Positions 9,886 to 18,260 of a DNA stretch of 64,000 nt are shown here, piece by piece. The position numbers were made by a program, and so were the translations under genes. The notes under the pieces are model-generated. The model was not told the DNA's origin. It did no database searches and was given only the letters and a program-made list of their open reading frames with translations. This DNA comes from Ruminococcus flavefaciens (GTDB lineage Bacteria > Bacillota > Clostridia > Oscillospirales > Ruminococcaceae): positions 62,001 to 126,000 of the forward strand of contig CACWHY010000002.1 of the NCBI GenBank assembly GCA_902760805.1, read 5' to 3'. Position 1 is the first letter of the stretch. Each line of letters begins with the position of its first letter.

Positions 9886-11023
9886 CGCCGGTCACCTCCT
9901 CTGCATTTTGCTCTTCGTCAGTATCTGCAAGATGCTCGGCTTCGATAAGCTCGTTGATCTCGTTGATGGAAAATTCCGGGAGATCGAACGCCTCTTCATC
10001 AAGACTATCATCTGGCTTAGAGATCTCCTCCGGCTCAGGAGCTGCTTCGGTCTCCTCTTCGGCAGTGATCTCGGACTTCTGTGCGGCTACGGATAGAGCT
10101 TGGATCTCCAGATCGTCTATGCGTTTCTCCAAATTCTTGAAAGCAAGAGCGATAGGAGTGAAAAGAAGTGCCACGATGACGATAGCATTTTCCTTTGCAG
10201 TGGTCAGGACGATGATATATGAAGTCATTGCGATGAACAGCCCATAGAAAAATGCGTAGTAATGCCTTCTGGGAGCTATTCGTTTGTCTGAAACGATATA
10301 CACTGCTGCGAATAATACCATATTAGTTACAAGCGGGAATTTGATCGAATCGACCATGCCGCCTGACATCGGGACGAGGTATGAGAGCAAAACCGTTCCG
10401 CTTATTGTTCCGATAAATGCACCGCCGGAGATATCTCCTCTAAGGATAAGTATCAGTGCGGCGACTGCCAGCAAGAGGATACTTACTGCGCCGGCCGGTC
10501 CGCTGAAATTTCCCATGAGTATCTCAAAATCGGAGACACTCATTTCTCCGGTCAGATTGAAGCTGTGGCTTGCTGAGGTCACAAGACCGGTGGCTTTTTC
10601 AAAAATGCCTGTGTGGACGTGAGGGGCGGTGAACTGTAGCGTCTGATTTTTCCATGAAGTAAGCAGGAAAACATAGGCTGCTGCTGCGGGTGAGAATATC
10701 ATATTCAGCCGTCCGCCAAATATGTTCTTAGCTGCTACGACTGCAAAAACGCAGCCGATAGCTGCTATCTTGTAGTCGATGACCGTCGGCAGCATCAGGG
10801 CGATGATCAAAGCATCAGATGTACAGGTCAAGTCATCTGCTGTAAAGCGTTTGTGCATAAGACGCAGAGAAATAAATTCTGCCGCCGCAGATACGGTGAT
10901 ACAGACTCCGCCTAATACAAGCGCTCTGAGTCCGTAATAAAAGTAGGCCATCAGCTCTAATGTTAACAGCGTCAGCATTATGTCAAGCCAGATCAGGCGT
11001 TCTTGTTTTGCTTGTTTCAGCAT
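9875..11023 (-). CDS. RnfD/NqrB-like membrane protein with acidic C-terminal tail
   Basis: Membrane protein of 382 residues with about nine to ten helices, homologous to RnfD: it keeps LMLPTVIDY, IFGGRLNMIFSPAAAAYVFL (family GGLGQNxFNPAxxGRAFL) and MGNFSGPAG. RnfD binds FMN covalently through the threonine of an S-G-A-T-P-L motif; the equivalent stretch here may be FEKATGL, which keeps the threonine but not the serine-glycine before it. After about residue 310 there is a predicted coiled coil (NLEKRIDDLE) and a strongly acidic tail of roughly 60 residues that ordinary RnfD lacks. The start at 11023 overlaps rpe by 7 bases and follows AAAGGA. No RnfB, C or G gene lies nearby. Confidence 0.7.
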   Translation of the reverse strand: MLKQAKQERLIWLDIMLTLLTLELMAYFYYGLRALVLGGVCITVSAAAEFISLRLMHKRFTADDLTCTSDALIIALMLPTVIDYKIAAIGCVFAVVAAKNIFGGRLNMIFSPAAAAYVFLLTSWKNQTLQFTAPHVHTGIFEKATGLVTSASHSFNLTGEMSVSDFEILMGNFSGPAGAVSILLLAVAALILILRGDISGGAFIGTISGTVLLSYLVPMSGGMVDSIKFPLVTNMVLFAAVYIVSDKRIAPRRHYYAFFYGLFIAMTSYIIVLTTAKENAIVIVALLFTPIALAFKNLEKRIDDLEIQALSVAAQKSEITAEEETEAAPEPEEISKPDDSLDEEAFDLPEFSINEINELIEAEHLADTDEEQNAEEVTGDEE

Positions 11024-11676
11024 TTGTTTCCTTTCTTGATAAGTTCTACAGTCTTTTTCATGTCGTCAGCGTGGAAGAGGAAGCTCCCTGAAACGATGAC
11101 GTTTGCTCCTGCTTTTTTAGCTTCTGGAGCTGTATCGGCGTTGATTCCGCCGTCTACTTCTATATCTAGGTCAAGCCCGATATCCTGAGCTTTTTGGCGG
11201 ATGATCTCCACTTTCCTGAGAGTCTCCGGTATAAGGCTCTGTCCTCCGAAGCCGGGCTCCACAGTCATGACCAGCACCATGTCCAGCAGCGGGAGGAATT
11301 CAAAAACCGCCTCGGCAGGAGTATTGGGCTTGATAGCTACAGCGGCCTTGGCTCCGGCATTTTTAATAGCGGAGATAGTTCCTATAACATCATCAGTAGC
11401 CTCAATGTGGAATGAAACGATGTCGGCTCCTTTCTTAACGAAGCGTTCCACATACCGCTCGGGCTTTGTTATCATGAGATGAACGTCTAGGATCATTTCT
11501 GTAGCTCCCCTGACCTGCTCAAGAAGAGGCAGCCCGTAGGAGATGTTATTGACGAAAATTCCGTCCATAACGTCGAAATGGAGCATTTCAGCTCCGCTTT
11601 GCTCAAGTCTTTTTATCTCGTCCTCAAGATGGAGCAGATCTGCACTGAGGACTGAAGCGGATACTTGATTTTTCAA
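11017..11676 (-). CDS. rpe: ribulose-phosphate 3-epimerase
   Basis: TIM-barrel enzyme of 219 residues interconverting ribulose 5-phosphate and xylulose 5-phosphate in the pentose phosphate pathway. Signatures: SASVLSADLLHLEDE at the N terminus, HFDVMDGIFVNN, LDVHLMI, VMTVEPGFGGQ and EVDGGIN, which hold the metal-binding histidines and aspartates. The start codon is TTG at 11676, with a weak ribosome binding site, and no better in-frame start is present. It is the first gene of the long minus-strand unit, behind a promoter at 11727-11755; it overlaps the RnfD-like gene. Confidence 0.95.
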   Translation of the reverse strand: MKNQVSASVLSADLLHLEDEIKRLEQSGAEMLHFDVMDGIFVNNISYGLPLLEQVRGATEMILDVHLMITKPERYVERFVKKGADIVSFHIEATDDVIGTISAIKNAGAKAAVAIKPNTPAEAVFEFLPLLDMVLVMTVEPGFGGQSLIPETLRKVEIIRQKAQDIGLDLDIEVDGGINADTAPEAKKAGANVIVSGSFLFHADDMKKTVELIKKGNKC

Positions 11677-11726
11677 TTTATCACTTCTTCCATCAAATCA
11701 CAATTGATACTTTTTCATACACTTCT

Positions 11727-11755
11727 ATTATATAATATTTCTCGCCCAACGTCAA
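11727..11755 (-). promoter_or_regulatory. sigma-A promoter of the rpe operon
   Basis: On the minus strand, -35 TTGACG (11755-11750) and -10 TATAAT (11732-11727) are 17 bp apart, about 50 bases upstream of the rpe start codon. This may drive the whole rpe-to-pfkA run, since no terminator was seen inside it. Confidence 0.8.
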
Positions 11756-11855
11756 TATACTTCCTTTATTTTTTCATTTACTTTTATCTTAAGGCCCTGT
11801 TAGTTGCCTATTTTTATGGAAATTTCCCTTTTCGGAATTTTTTTCAAAAAAGCCC

Positions 11856-11884
11856 TTTACAAGAACGTTTTTTTGTGTTATAAT
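11856..11884 (+). promoter_or_regulatory. sigma-A promoter of rpsO
   Basis: TTTACA (11856-11861), a 17 bp spacer and TATAAT (11879-11884). The transcript would have a leader of about 80 bases before rpsO. It contains a small hairpin, GGACA TGGGCT TGTCC near 11903-11918, a possible target for S15 autoregulation (inference). Confidence 0.8.
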
Positions 11885-11972
11885 ATTATCACCGTGTACT
11901 TGGACATGGGCTTGTCCTCGAGATCCACCCTGTCTATGTTTGCGGAATACTATTTATTAAGAGGTGCTTTCA

Positions 11973-12239
11973 ATGTTACTGAAAGAAGAAAAGACTGCTG
12001 TTATCGAAGCTAACAGAACCCATGAGAACGACACAGGATCTCCTGAGGTCCAGATCGCTATTCTTACAAGAAGGATCAACGACCTTACAGAACACCTGAA
12101 GTCTCACAAGAACGATCACCACTCCAGAAGAGGTCTTCTTAAGATGGTCGGTCACAGACGCAACCTTCTCGGATACCTGAAGAAGAAGGACATCAACAGA
12201 TACCGTGCTATCGTTGAGAAGCTCGGTCTCCGTAAGTAA
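11973..12239 (+). CDS. rpsO: 30S ribosomal protein S15
   Basis: 88 residues, the normal length of S15, the primary binder of the 16S rRNA central-domain three-way junction. Family motifs present: [34 protein letters not shown] and [13 protein letters not shown] nine bases upstream is in frame, but AGAGGTG is well placed for the ATG at 11973. It is followed by pnp, the rpsO-pnp order conserved in most bacteria, with about 170 bases of structured leader between them. Confidence 0.97.
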   Translation: MLLKEEKTAVIEANRTHENDTGSPEVQIAILTRRINDLTEHLKSHKNDHHSRRGLLKMVGHRRNLLGYLKKKDINRYRAIVEKLGLRK

Positions 12240-12251
12240 GAAAAGCGTTAT

Positions 12252-12282
12252 AAGGCAGACGGGCTTATTGCCCCTCTGCCTT
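12252..12282 (+). terminator. rpsO-pnp intergenic hairpin (terminator or attenuator)
   Basis: AAGGCAGA (12252-12259) pairs with TCTGCCTT (12275-12282), with an inner GGGC/GCCC stem. It is followed by a short, interrupted T stretch, so termination would be partial and some readthrough into pnp is expected. Confidence 0.55.
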
Positions 12283-12309
12283 TAAGTCTTTCTGCCGGAG
12301 AAAGAGATT

Positions 12310-12362
12310 AGAAGTCAGAGGCAAGATGTATGCCTGCTGCCTACCTTTTGCCTCTAACTTCT
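12310..12362 (+). promoter_or_regulatory. long hairpin in the pnp leader
   Basis: Two 15-base arms (12310-12324 and 12348-12362) pair at 14 of 15 positions around a 23-base loop. It lies some 45 bases before the pnp start and is not followed by a T run, so it is not a plain terminator. In E. coli, pnp autoregulates through RNase III cleavage of a leader hairpin; this could play that role (inference). Confidence 0.5.
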
Positions 12363-12408
12363 AAGGGCTCATCCTCTGGCGGAGAAATTCTAAATTGGAG
12401 GATTTTTT

Positions 12409-14523
12409 ATGTTTGAGAATTACAGAAAATTTGAAACTACCTACGCTGGCAGACCTCTTGTTGTAGAGACTGGCAAGACCTGCGGACTTTCAAACGGATC
12501 TTGCTGGGTACGCTATGGCGAGACCGTTGTTATGGCTAACGTTACTGCAAGTGCTAAGCCTAGAGAAGGAATCGACTTCTTCCCTCTTTCTGTTGACTAT
12601 GAGGAGAGACTTTACTCTGTAGGCAAGATTCCCGGCAGCTTTACAAAGCGTGAGGGAAAGCCTTCCGAGAAGGCTATCCTTACTTCACGCTGCGTTGATA
12701 GACCTATCCGTCCTCTCTTCCCTAAGGATATGAGAAACGATGTTTCTGTTGTTATGACAGTTCTGGCTGTTGAGCCTGATAACTCCCCTGAGATCGCTGG
12801 TATGATCGCAACTTCTATCGCTATCTCTATTTCAGATATCCCTTGGAACGGACCTATCGCCGGTATCAACGTCGGTCTGGTAAACGGCGAGATCGTGCTC
12901 AATCCTACTCTTGAGCAGAGAGCTAAGACTGACCTCACTCTTACTGTTGCCGGTACTGCTGAGAAGATCGTTATGATCGAGGCCGGCGCTAATGAGGTAC
13001 CCGAGGACACTATGCTCGAGGCTATCCTCAAGGGCCACGAAGAGATCAAGAAAATGGTCGCTTTCATTAGCGATATCCGCTCACAGATCGGTAAGCCTAA
13101 GTTCACATTCGAGTCAATGGAAGTTGACCACGATATGTTCGATGCTATCGAGGCTTTCGCTTCTGACCGTGTGAAGTTTGCCCTTGATACTAACGATAAG
13201 AACGTTCGTGATGAAAGACTTGCTCCTATCGTTGATGATATCCACGCTAAGTTTGATGAGCAGTATCCCGAGCAGATCGCTATGATCGACGAGTGTATCT
13301 ATAAGCTCCAGAAGAAGATCGTTCGCACATGGCTCTATGAGGGCAAGCGTGTTGACGGCAGAGGCATCGACGAGATCCGTCCTCTGGCTGCTGAGGTAGG
13401 CCTTCTTCCCCGTGTTCATGGATCTGGTCTGTTCACAAGAGGTCAGACACAGGTACTGACAATTTGTACTCTTGGTCCTGTAAGCGATGCTCAGAAGCTG
13501 GACGGCCTTGACGAGGAAGTATCCAAGAGATATATGCATCAGTACAACTTCCCCAGCTACTCAGTTGGCGAAACTAAGCCTTCAAGAGGCCCCGGACGCC
13601 GTGAGATCGGTCATGGTGCTCTTGCTGAGAGAGCTCTTGCTCCTGTTATCCCGCCCGTTGAGGAATTCCCTTATGCTCTGAGAATGGTATCTGAGGTTCT
13701 TTCTTCTAACGGTTCTACATCACAGGGCTCTATCTGCGGATCAACTCTTGCTCTTATGGACGCCGGTGTACCGATCAAGGCTCCTGTAGCTGGTATCTCC
13801 TGCGGACTCATCACTCTTCCTGACAGCGATGACTTCATGACAATGGTAGATATCCAGGGCCTTGAGGATTTCTTCGGCGACATGGATTTCAAGGTAGGCG
13901 GTACTCACAAGGGTATCACTGCTATCCAGGTAGATATCAAGGTCGATGGTCTTACTCCTGCTATCATCAAGGAGGCCTTCGAGAAGACAAGAAAGGCTCG
14001 TCTGTACATTCTTGACGAGGTTATGCTGAAGGCTATCCCCGCTCCCAGAGAGACTGTAAACGAGTACGCTCCTAAGATGCTCCAGACAAAGGTCCCTGTT
14101 GAGAAGATCCGTGAGGTCATCGGTCAGGGCGGTAAGGTCATCCAGAAGATCTCCGCTGACTGTGATGTTAAGATCGATATCAACGACGATGGAAGTGTAT
14201 TTATCAGCGGTATCAATGCTGCTAACTCTCGCAAGGCTCTTCAGATCGTTGAGACTATCGCCAATGGCCCTGAGGTAGGCGCTATCTACAGAGGTAAGGT
14301 AGTTCGTCTTATGGAATTCGGAGCTTTCGTTGAGATCGTTCCCGGAATGGACGGCCTTGTTCACATCTCTAAGCTGGATAAGCAGAGAGTTGAGAAGGTC
14401 GAGGATGTAGTTGCTGTAGGCGATGAGATCGTTGTTAAGGTAACAGAGATCGATCGTCAGGGCAGGATCAACCTCTCACGCAAGGACGCTCTTGCTGAGA
14501 TCGAGGCTGCTAAGAAGAACTAA
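12409..14523 (+). CDS. pnp: polyribonucleotide nucleotidyltransferase (PNPase)
   Basis: Trimeric 3'-5' phosphorolytic exoribonuclease of the RNA degradation machinery, 704 residues, full length. Order: first RNase PH domain (about residues 10-145), helical linker, second RNase PH domain (about 310-540, with GQTQVLT and SNGSTSQGSICG), KH domain (about 555-615, KIREVIGQGGKVIQKI) and S1 domain (about 620-690, GAIYRGKVVRLMEFGAFVE). Translation starts at the ATG at 12409 after TTGGAGGA. Codon use is heavily biased toward a few codons, as expected for a highly expressed gene. A strong terminator follows. Confidence 0.97.
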   Translation: MFENYRKFETTYAGRPLVVETGKTCGLSNGSCWVRYGETVVMANVTASAKPREGIDFFPLSVDYEERLYSVGKIPGSFTKREGKPSEKAILTSRCVDRPIRPLFPKDMRNDVSVVMTVLAVEPDNSPEIAGMIATSIAISISDIPWNGPIAGINVGLVNGEIVLNPTLEQRAKTDLTLTVAGTAEKIVMIEAGANEVPEDTMLEAILKGHEEIKKMVAFISDIRSQIGKPKFTFESMEVDHDMFDAIEAFASDRVKFALDTNDKNVRDERLAPIVDDIHAKFDEQYPEQIAMIDECIYKLQKKIVRTWLYEGKRVDGRGIDEIRPLAAEVGLLPRVHGSGLFTRGQTQVLTICTLGPVSDAQKLDGLDEEVSKRYMHQYNFPSYSVGETKPSRGPGRREIGHGALAERALAPVIPPVEEFPYALRMVSEVLSSNGSTSQGSICGSTLALMDAGVPIKAPVAGISCGLITLPDSDDFMTMVDIQGLEDFFGDMDFKVGGTHKGITAIQVDIKVDGLTPAIIKEAFEKTRKARLYILDEVMLKAIPAPRETVNEYAPKMLQTKVPVEKIREVIGQGGKVIQKISADCDVKIDINDDGSVFISGINAANSRKALQIVETIANGPEVGAIYRGKVVRLMEFGAFVEIVPGMDGLVHISKLDKQRVEKVEDVVAVGDEIVVKVTEIDRQGRINLSRKDALAEIEAAKKN

Positions 14524-14548
14524 ATATCACTAAAAACCGCTAAATGCT

Positions 14549-14578
14549 CCCCGTACAGAAATGTACGGGGATTTTTTT
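14549..14578 (+). terminator. intrinsic terminator of pnp
   Basis: CCCCGTACA (14549-14557), GAAA tetraloop, TGTACGGGG (14562-14570), then A and seven T. A classic Rho-independent terminator. Confidence 0.92.
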
Positions 14579-14589
14579 CAAAAAAAGAC

Positions 14590-14618
14590 TTGACAAACGT
14601 GAAAAGACGTGGTATTAT
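14590..14618 (+). promoter_or_regulatory. sigma-A promoter of the GntR/ABC operon
   Basis: TTGACA (14590-14595), 17 bp spacer, TATTAT (14613-14618), directly after the pnp terminator. The predicted start of transcription falls at the edge of a large palindrome. Confidence 0.85.
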
Positions 14619-14622
14619 ATAA

Positions 14623-14663
14623 CTGTAATAACCGTACTATATGATTTAGTACACCTGTTACAG
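14623..14663 (+). promoter_or_regulatory. nested palindromic operator for the GntR regulator
   Basis: Two inverted repeats share one centre near 14643: the inner GTACTA (14634-14639)/TAGTAC (14647-14652) and the outer CTGTAA (14623-14628)/TTACAG (14658-14663). Placement just downstream of the -10 box suits repression by the YtrA-type regulator encoded next (inference). Confidence 0.6.
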
Positions 14664-14675
14664 AAAGGAGCGGCT

Positions 14676-15047
14676 ATGTTTTCTATTGATCTTACAAGCC
14701 GGGTGCCTATATATGAGCAGATACATGACAAAATAATTGCTCTGATCATGAATGGCACTCTTAGTGAGAACGACCAGCTCCCCAGCGTTAGGAGTCTGGC
14801 AAAATCCACGGGCGTAAATCCAAATACCGTTGCGAAAGCGTATCAGGAGCTAGAGCGCAGCGGGATCATCTACTCTGTCCCAGGACGAGGCAGCTTTATT
14901 TCAAAAAAGGACAGTCTTGCTTTCCAGAAGGCTGTTCTGGCTGATTTTGATTCAGCTGTAACTGAAGCTCTCCAGAATGGGCTCTCTCCTGTAGACCTGA
15001 AATGCAGGATAGACAAAATAGACAATGATATGAGGAAGGAGAATTGA
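14676..15047 (+). CDS. GntR family transcriptional regulator, YtrA subfamily
   Basis: Short regulator of 123 residues: an N-terminal winged helix-turn-helix (PIYEQIHDKIIALI, LPSVRSLAKSTGVNPNTVAKAY, GRGSFIS) and only a brief helical tail, as in the YtrA subfamily. YtrA-type proteins repress ABC transporter operons that respond to cell-wall-active antibiotics. The reading frame is open upstream, but AGAAAGGAG marks the ATG at 14676. The next gene, an ABC ATPase, starts 1 base after its stop codon, and a palindromic operator lies in the leader. Confidence 0.9.
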   Translation: MFSIDLTSRVPIYEQIHDKIIALIMNGTLSENDQLPSVRSLAKSTGVNPNTVAKAYQELERSGIIYSVPGRGSFISKKDSLAFQKAVLADFDSAVTEALQNGLSPVDLKCRIDKIDNDMRKEN

Positions 15048-15048
15048 T

Positions 15049-15978
15049 ATGATCGAGCTAAAAAAGACTGTCAAAAAGTTTGACAGCTATACGGCTCTTG
15101 ATGGGGTCGACCTGAAGATCGAGAAGGGCACTGCCTTTGGACTTCTCGGCTCTAACGGTGCAGGAAAATCAACTATACTTCGCTTGCTTTCCGGGATTTA
15201 TAGACCTGAGGAGGGTGAGGTGCTCGTTGATGGCGAGTCAGTTTATGACAATGTTGACGCAAAGTCAAAGGTATTCTTTATCAACGACGAAACTGTCCAG
15301 TTTCAGAGCTTTACGCTGAAAAAGCTGAAGGACTTCTACAAAGGCTATTATCCAAATTTTTCTGACGAGGTATTTGAGACTCTTCGCTCGAAGATCAAGC
15401 TGCCTCTTGATAAAAAGCTGAGCACATTCTCAAAGGGCATGAAGCGTCAGGCTATCGTTATCATCGGACTTGCTTGCAGAACAGATTATCTGCTGCTGGA
15501 TGAGGCCTTCGACGGTCTTGATCCGACAATGCGTATCATCGTCAAGAAGATGCTTGTAGATGCTATGCTGGACAGACAGCTGACGACTATCATCTCCTCT
15601 CACAATCTCAAGGAGATCAATGAGGTCTGCGACACCTGCGCACTCCTTCATGAAGGAAAGATCATTTTCTCCCGTGATATCGACGATGTTAAGGGCAGTA
15701 TCCACAAGATCCAGGTGGTATTCCCGAAGAACGATGACGGAAGCACCCCCGAGTACAGCATTTCTGATTTCGTTTCTTCTGGTATCGAGATCCTTCATTT
15801 CGAGCGCACTCAGAGTATCTACTACATCATCGCTAAGGGCGAGGAGGATACAGTCAAGGCTGTATTTGCTCCGAAAAAGCCTGTGCTTCTTGAGCTCATA
15901 CCGTTGACTCTTGAGGAGATATTTATTTACGAATTGGAGGTGCTTGGCTATGACAGCAGCGACATCAACGAAGACTAA
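15049..15978 (+). CDS. ABC transporter ATP-binding protein (YtrB-like)
   Basis: 309 residues. Nucleotide-binding domain with Walker A GSNGAGKS (about residues 35-42), a divergent signature motif FSKGMKRQ, and Walker B YLLLDEAFDGLD. The divergent signature and the long C-terminal extension after residue 210 are usual in ATPases paired with YtrA-type regulators. It probably powers the membrane protein encoded next, whose start lies inside its 3' end (29-base overlap). The substrate is unknown; drug or peptide export or envelope stress defence is the usual role. Confidence 0.88.
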   Translation: MIELKKTVKKFDSYTALDGVDLKIEKGTAFGLLGSNGAGKSTILRLLSGIYRPEEGEVLVDGESVYDNVDAKSKVFFINDETVQFQSFTLKKLKDFYKGYYPNFSDEVFETLRSKIKLPLDKKLSTFSKGMKRQAIVIIGLACRTDYLLLDEAFDGLDPTMRIIVKKMLVDAMLDRQLTTIISSHNLKEINEVCDTCALLHEGKIIFSRDIDDVKGSIHKIQVVFPKNDDGSTPEYSISDFVSSGIEILHFERTQSIYYIIAKGEEDTVKAVFAPKKPVLLELIPLTLEEIFIYELEVLGYDSSDINED

Positions 15979-18202
15979 GAGCTATTTCGGCAGAAGATTT
16001 GTTACCCGTCTTGCTGAGAGCAAAAAGCTCCTTATAGTTAACAGCGTTTTCTCCTTACTTGGACTTCCGCTCATCTGCCTTATCGCAGTCATTATGGAGT
16101 ACTATGAAAAACATCATACGAACGTTTACGACGTTTTCCAGCCGGATGTTTACATGATGATAGGAATGGTCGCTTTATTTGCCAGCTTCGCAATGGGGCT
16201 TGTAGTTGCTCTGTTCCATTTTAGATATCTGTACCAGAAGCAGCTCGTGGATATGAACTATTCCCTTCCCCTGAATTCATGTGAGCGATTCTTTGCAGAT
16301 TACCTTTCTGGTCTGTTCGTTTACCTTATTCCCATATTTGCTGCAACTCTCCTGAGCTACGGCGTGATCTTGATCGGTGAGGCTGCTTTTGGATCAAATG
16401 TGATCACTACGATGCTTGGTCACTTCACTACTAGCGGTATCATCGTAGTTATCGGACTTATCATGCTCTACACCTTTTCGGTGCTCGGCATCGTTTTCTG
16501 CGGAAGCACTTTTGAGGCGATATTCAGCATTGCAGCCATCAATTCCATGATCCCTGCAACGATCGCCTGCCTCTGGATCGCTATGATCAACTCATCTGCT
16601 TTTGGTATCGATGAGGGAAATATAATCAAGAGCTTGTTATTCACTTCCACAAGTCCTGTTGGTGCTGCAATTTTCTTCGGTGATTACATATCCAGCGGTG
16701 AATTCTATGTGTTTGGCAATATGGGCGTTCCTATGGCGGCTATGAATTACTTCCGCTGGATGATCGCTGCGATAGTTGTTATCCTGGCTGCACTCTTTGG
16801 AGCCTTCCTGCTCTATAAAAAGCGCAGAGCTGAGGACGTTTCCAAGCCCTATATTTTCAAGAGCTACTACTACGCTATCATCACAATGGCTGTTTTCTGC
16901 ATAATGTCTCTGTTTATCTCAGACGGCGACAACATCATCGCAGGTATCATTATCTGTGCAGTTGGCTGGTTCGTAATGGAAGTCATTACAAGAAGAGGCT
17001 TCAAGAAATTCTGGACCGCCGGTATCGGATTTGTTTGCGCAGTTGGTTTTGTATTTGGAGTATGTGCTCTGTGTAAGGCAACTGATGGATTTGGTGCTTC
17101 CAGAAAGGTACCTTCTGCTGGAAGCGTATCATCTGTTGAGCTCAATATAAACAACTCCCTTGGCTTTGCTCCTTCGATCGGCGATTACGTCACTAAGGAT
17201 CCTGAAGTCATCAGCAAGGCTATCGAACTCCAGGAAGAGATAATAGACAGACATTATCATTCCGAGAATTATGAGTATTCTCATCTAGATGGTGCTGGAC
17301 GCTTAAAATGGTTCTACACCGACTGCAATTTCAACTTGGTATATCATCTCAAATCAGGATCAACAATGTCCAGGACCTATAGCATCACAGGCTCAATGCT
17401 CACTGACCTCATGAAAACCGTGTACACCTCGGATGATTATGCTGATATGAGCTCTAAGAATATGTATGTGGCTATGGCTAATTCATTTACTGATGAGGTT
17501 TGGTATCGCAGCTATGAAGAGGCTAAGAAGAAAGCTCAAAAGGGCATTGTCGGCATTGAGGATAAGCTGATGCTCCAGGGCGAGGCTTTGAATCTCAAGA
17601 AGGATGAGATGGAAAAGCTGTGTGATGCATACAAAACTGATATGTTGAATATGACCATCGACGACCTGAGCAACGAGGAAGTATTCTGCTATGTTGGCGA
17701 CCATTGGATACTCGATTCCTTTAAGGAAACTAAGTCAGTCCTCTTCGCTTTGGGATACTCTCCTTCTGAGATCGATGAACATTTTATCAATACCACATTA
17801 GCTAATAACGGCTACGATCCTTCTATAAGGATCTATGACAAGTTCAAGATATGCTCTCATTTGTCCTATAGCATGACTCACGACAAGTATTTTAGCTGGT
17901 CTACTGAGCCTTTTGAGATGGACGAGGAGAAGACGATATCACAGTTTGGATTCTCCTACTATTCTGACTACTATGGATATGGCTACTACACCACTCCTGA
18001 CGGTGGATCAAGTTATGATGAGGACTACATCAACGGCTTAAATGTAGATAATAAGGCTGATGTTGCTGATCTTCTCAATGCTCTTAATCCTATGCTTTGG
18101 AACGAGAAGCCTATCGCTATAGTAACGATCAATGGCTCTGCTTACTGCCTGAGAGATACAGCTGAAAACATGGCTATTCTCGAAAAGGTCGTAAACGGCT
18201 GA
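15950..18202 (+). CDS. ABC transporter membrane protein with large extracytoplasmic domain
   Basis: 750 residues. The first half has about nine to ten membrane helices, including a group near residues 20-60, 75-130 and 140-240, and a cluster at 290-380. The second half (about residues 390-750) is largely soluble and tyrosine-rich near the end (YYSDYYGYGYYT). The start chosen is the ATG at 15950 behind GGAGGTGCTTGGCT, giving a 29-base overlap with the ATPase gene. It is the likely permease of the YtrA-type system. I do not recognise the soluble domain; its location suggests it faces outside and may sense or bind a ligand. Confidence 0.75.
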   Translation: MTAATSTKTKSYFGRRFVTRLAESKKLLIVNSVFSLLGLPLICLIAVIMEYYEKHHTNVYDVFQPDVYMMIGMVALFASFAMGLVVALFHFRYLYQKQLVDMNYSLPLNSCERFFADYLSGLFVYLIPIFAATLLSYGVILIGEAAFGSNVITTMLGHFTTSGIIVVIGLIMLYTFSVLGIVFCGSTFEAIFSIAAINSMIPATIACLWIAMINSSAFGIDEGNIIKSLLFTSTSPVGAAIFFGDYISSGEFYVFGNMGVPMAAMNYFRWMIAAIVVILAALFGAFLLYKKRRAEDVSKPYIFKSYYYAIITMAVFCIMSLFISDGDNIIAGIIICAVGWFVMEVITRRGFKKFWTAGIGFVCAVGFVFGVCALCKATDGFGASRKVPSAGSVSSVELNINNSLGFAPSIGDYVTKDPEVISKAIELQEEIIDRHYHSENYEYSHLDGAGRLKWFYTDCNFNLVYHLKSGSTMSRTYSITGSMLTDLMKTVYTSDDYADMSSKNMYVAMANSFTDEVWYRSYEEAKKKAQKGIVGIEDKLMLQGEALNLKKDEMEKLCDAYKTDMLNMTIDDLSNEEVFCYVGDHWILDSFKETKSVLFALGYSPSEIDEHFINTTLANNGYDPSIRIYDKFKICSHLSYSMTHDKYFSWSTEPFEMDEEKTISQFGFSYYSDYYGYGYYTTPDGGSSYDEDYINGLNVDNKADVADLLNALNPMLWNEKPIAIVTINGSAYCLRDTAENMAILEKVVNG

Positions 18203-18219
18203 TAAGAACAAAAGAAAGT

Positions 18220-18251
18220 AAAAGGCAGATACGATCAAGTATCTGCCTTTT
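18220..18251. terminator. bidirectional terminator
   Basis: AAAAGGCAGATAC (18220-18232) and GTATCTGCCTTTT (18239-18251) form a perfect 13 bp stem with a 6-base loop, with T-rich ends on both strands. It serves the plus-strand operon and the minus-strand ABC exporter. Confidence 0.9.
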
Positions 18252-18260
18252 CGTTTTGGT

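Noticed and set aside
12612..13106. Long minus-strand open frames opposite pnp
   Set aside because: They are shadows of the strongly codon-biased pnp gene; no ribosome binding site or family motif.
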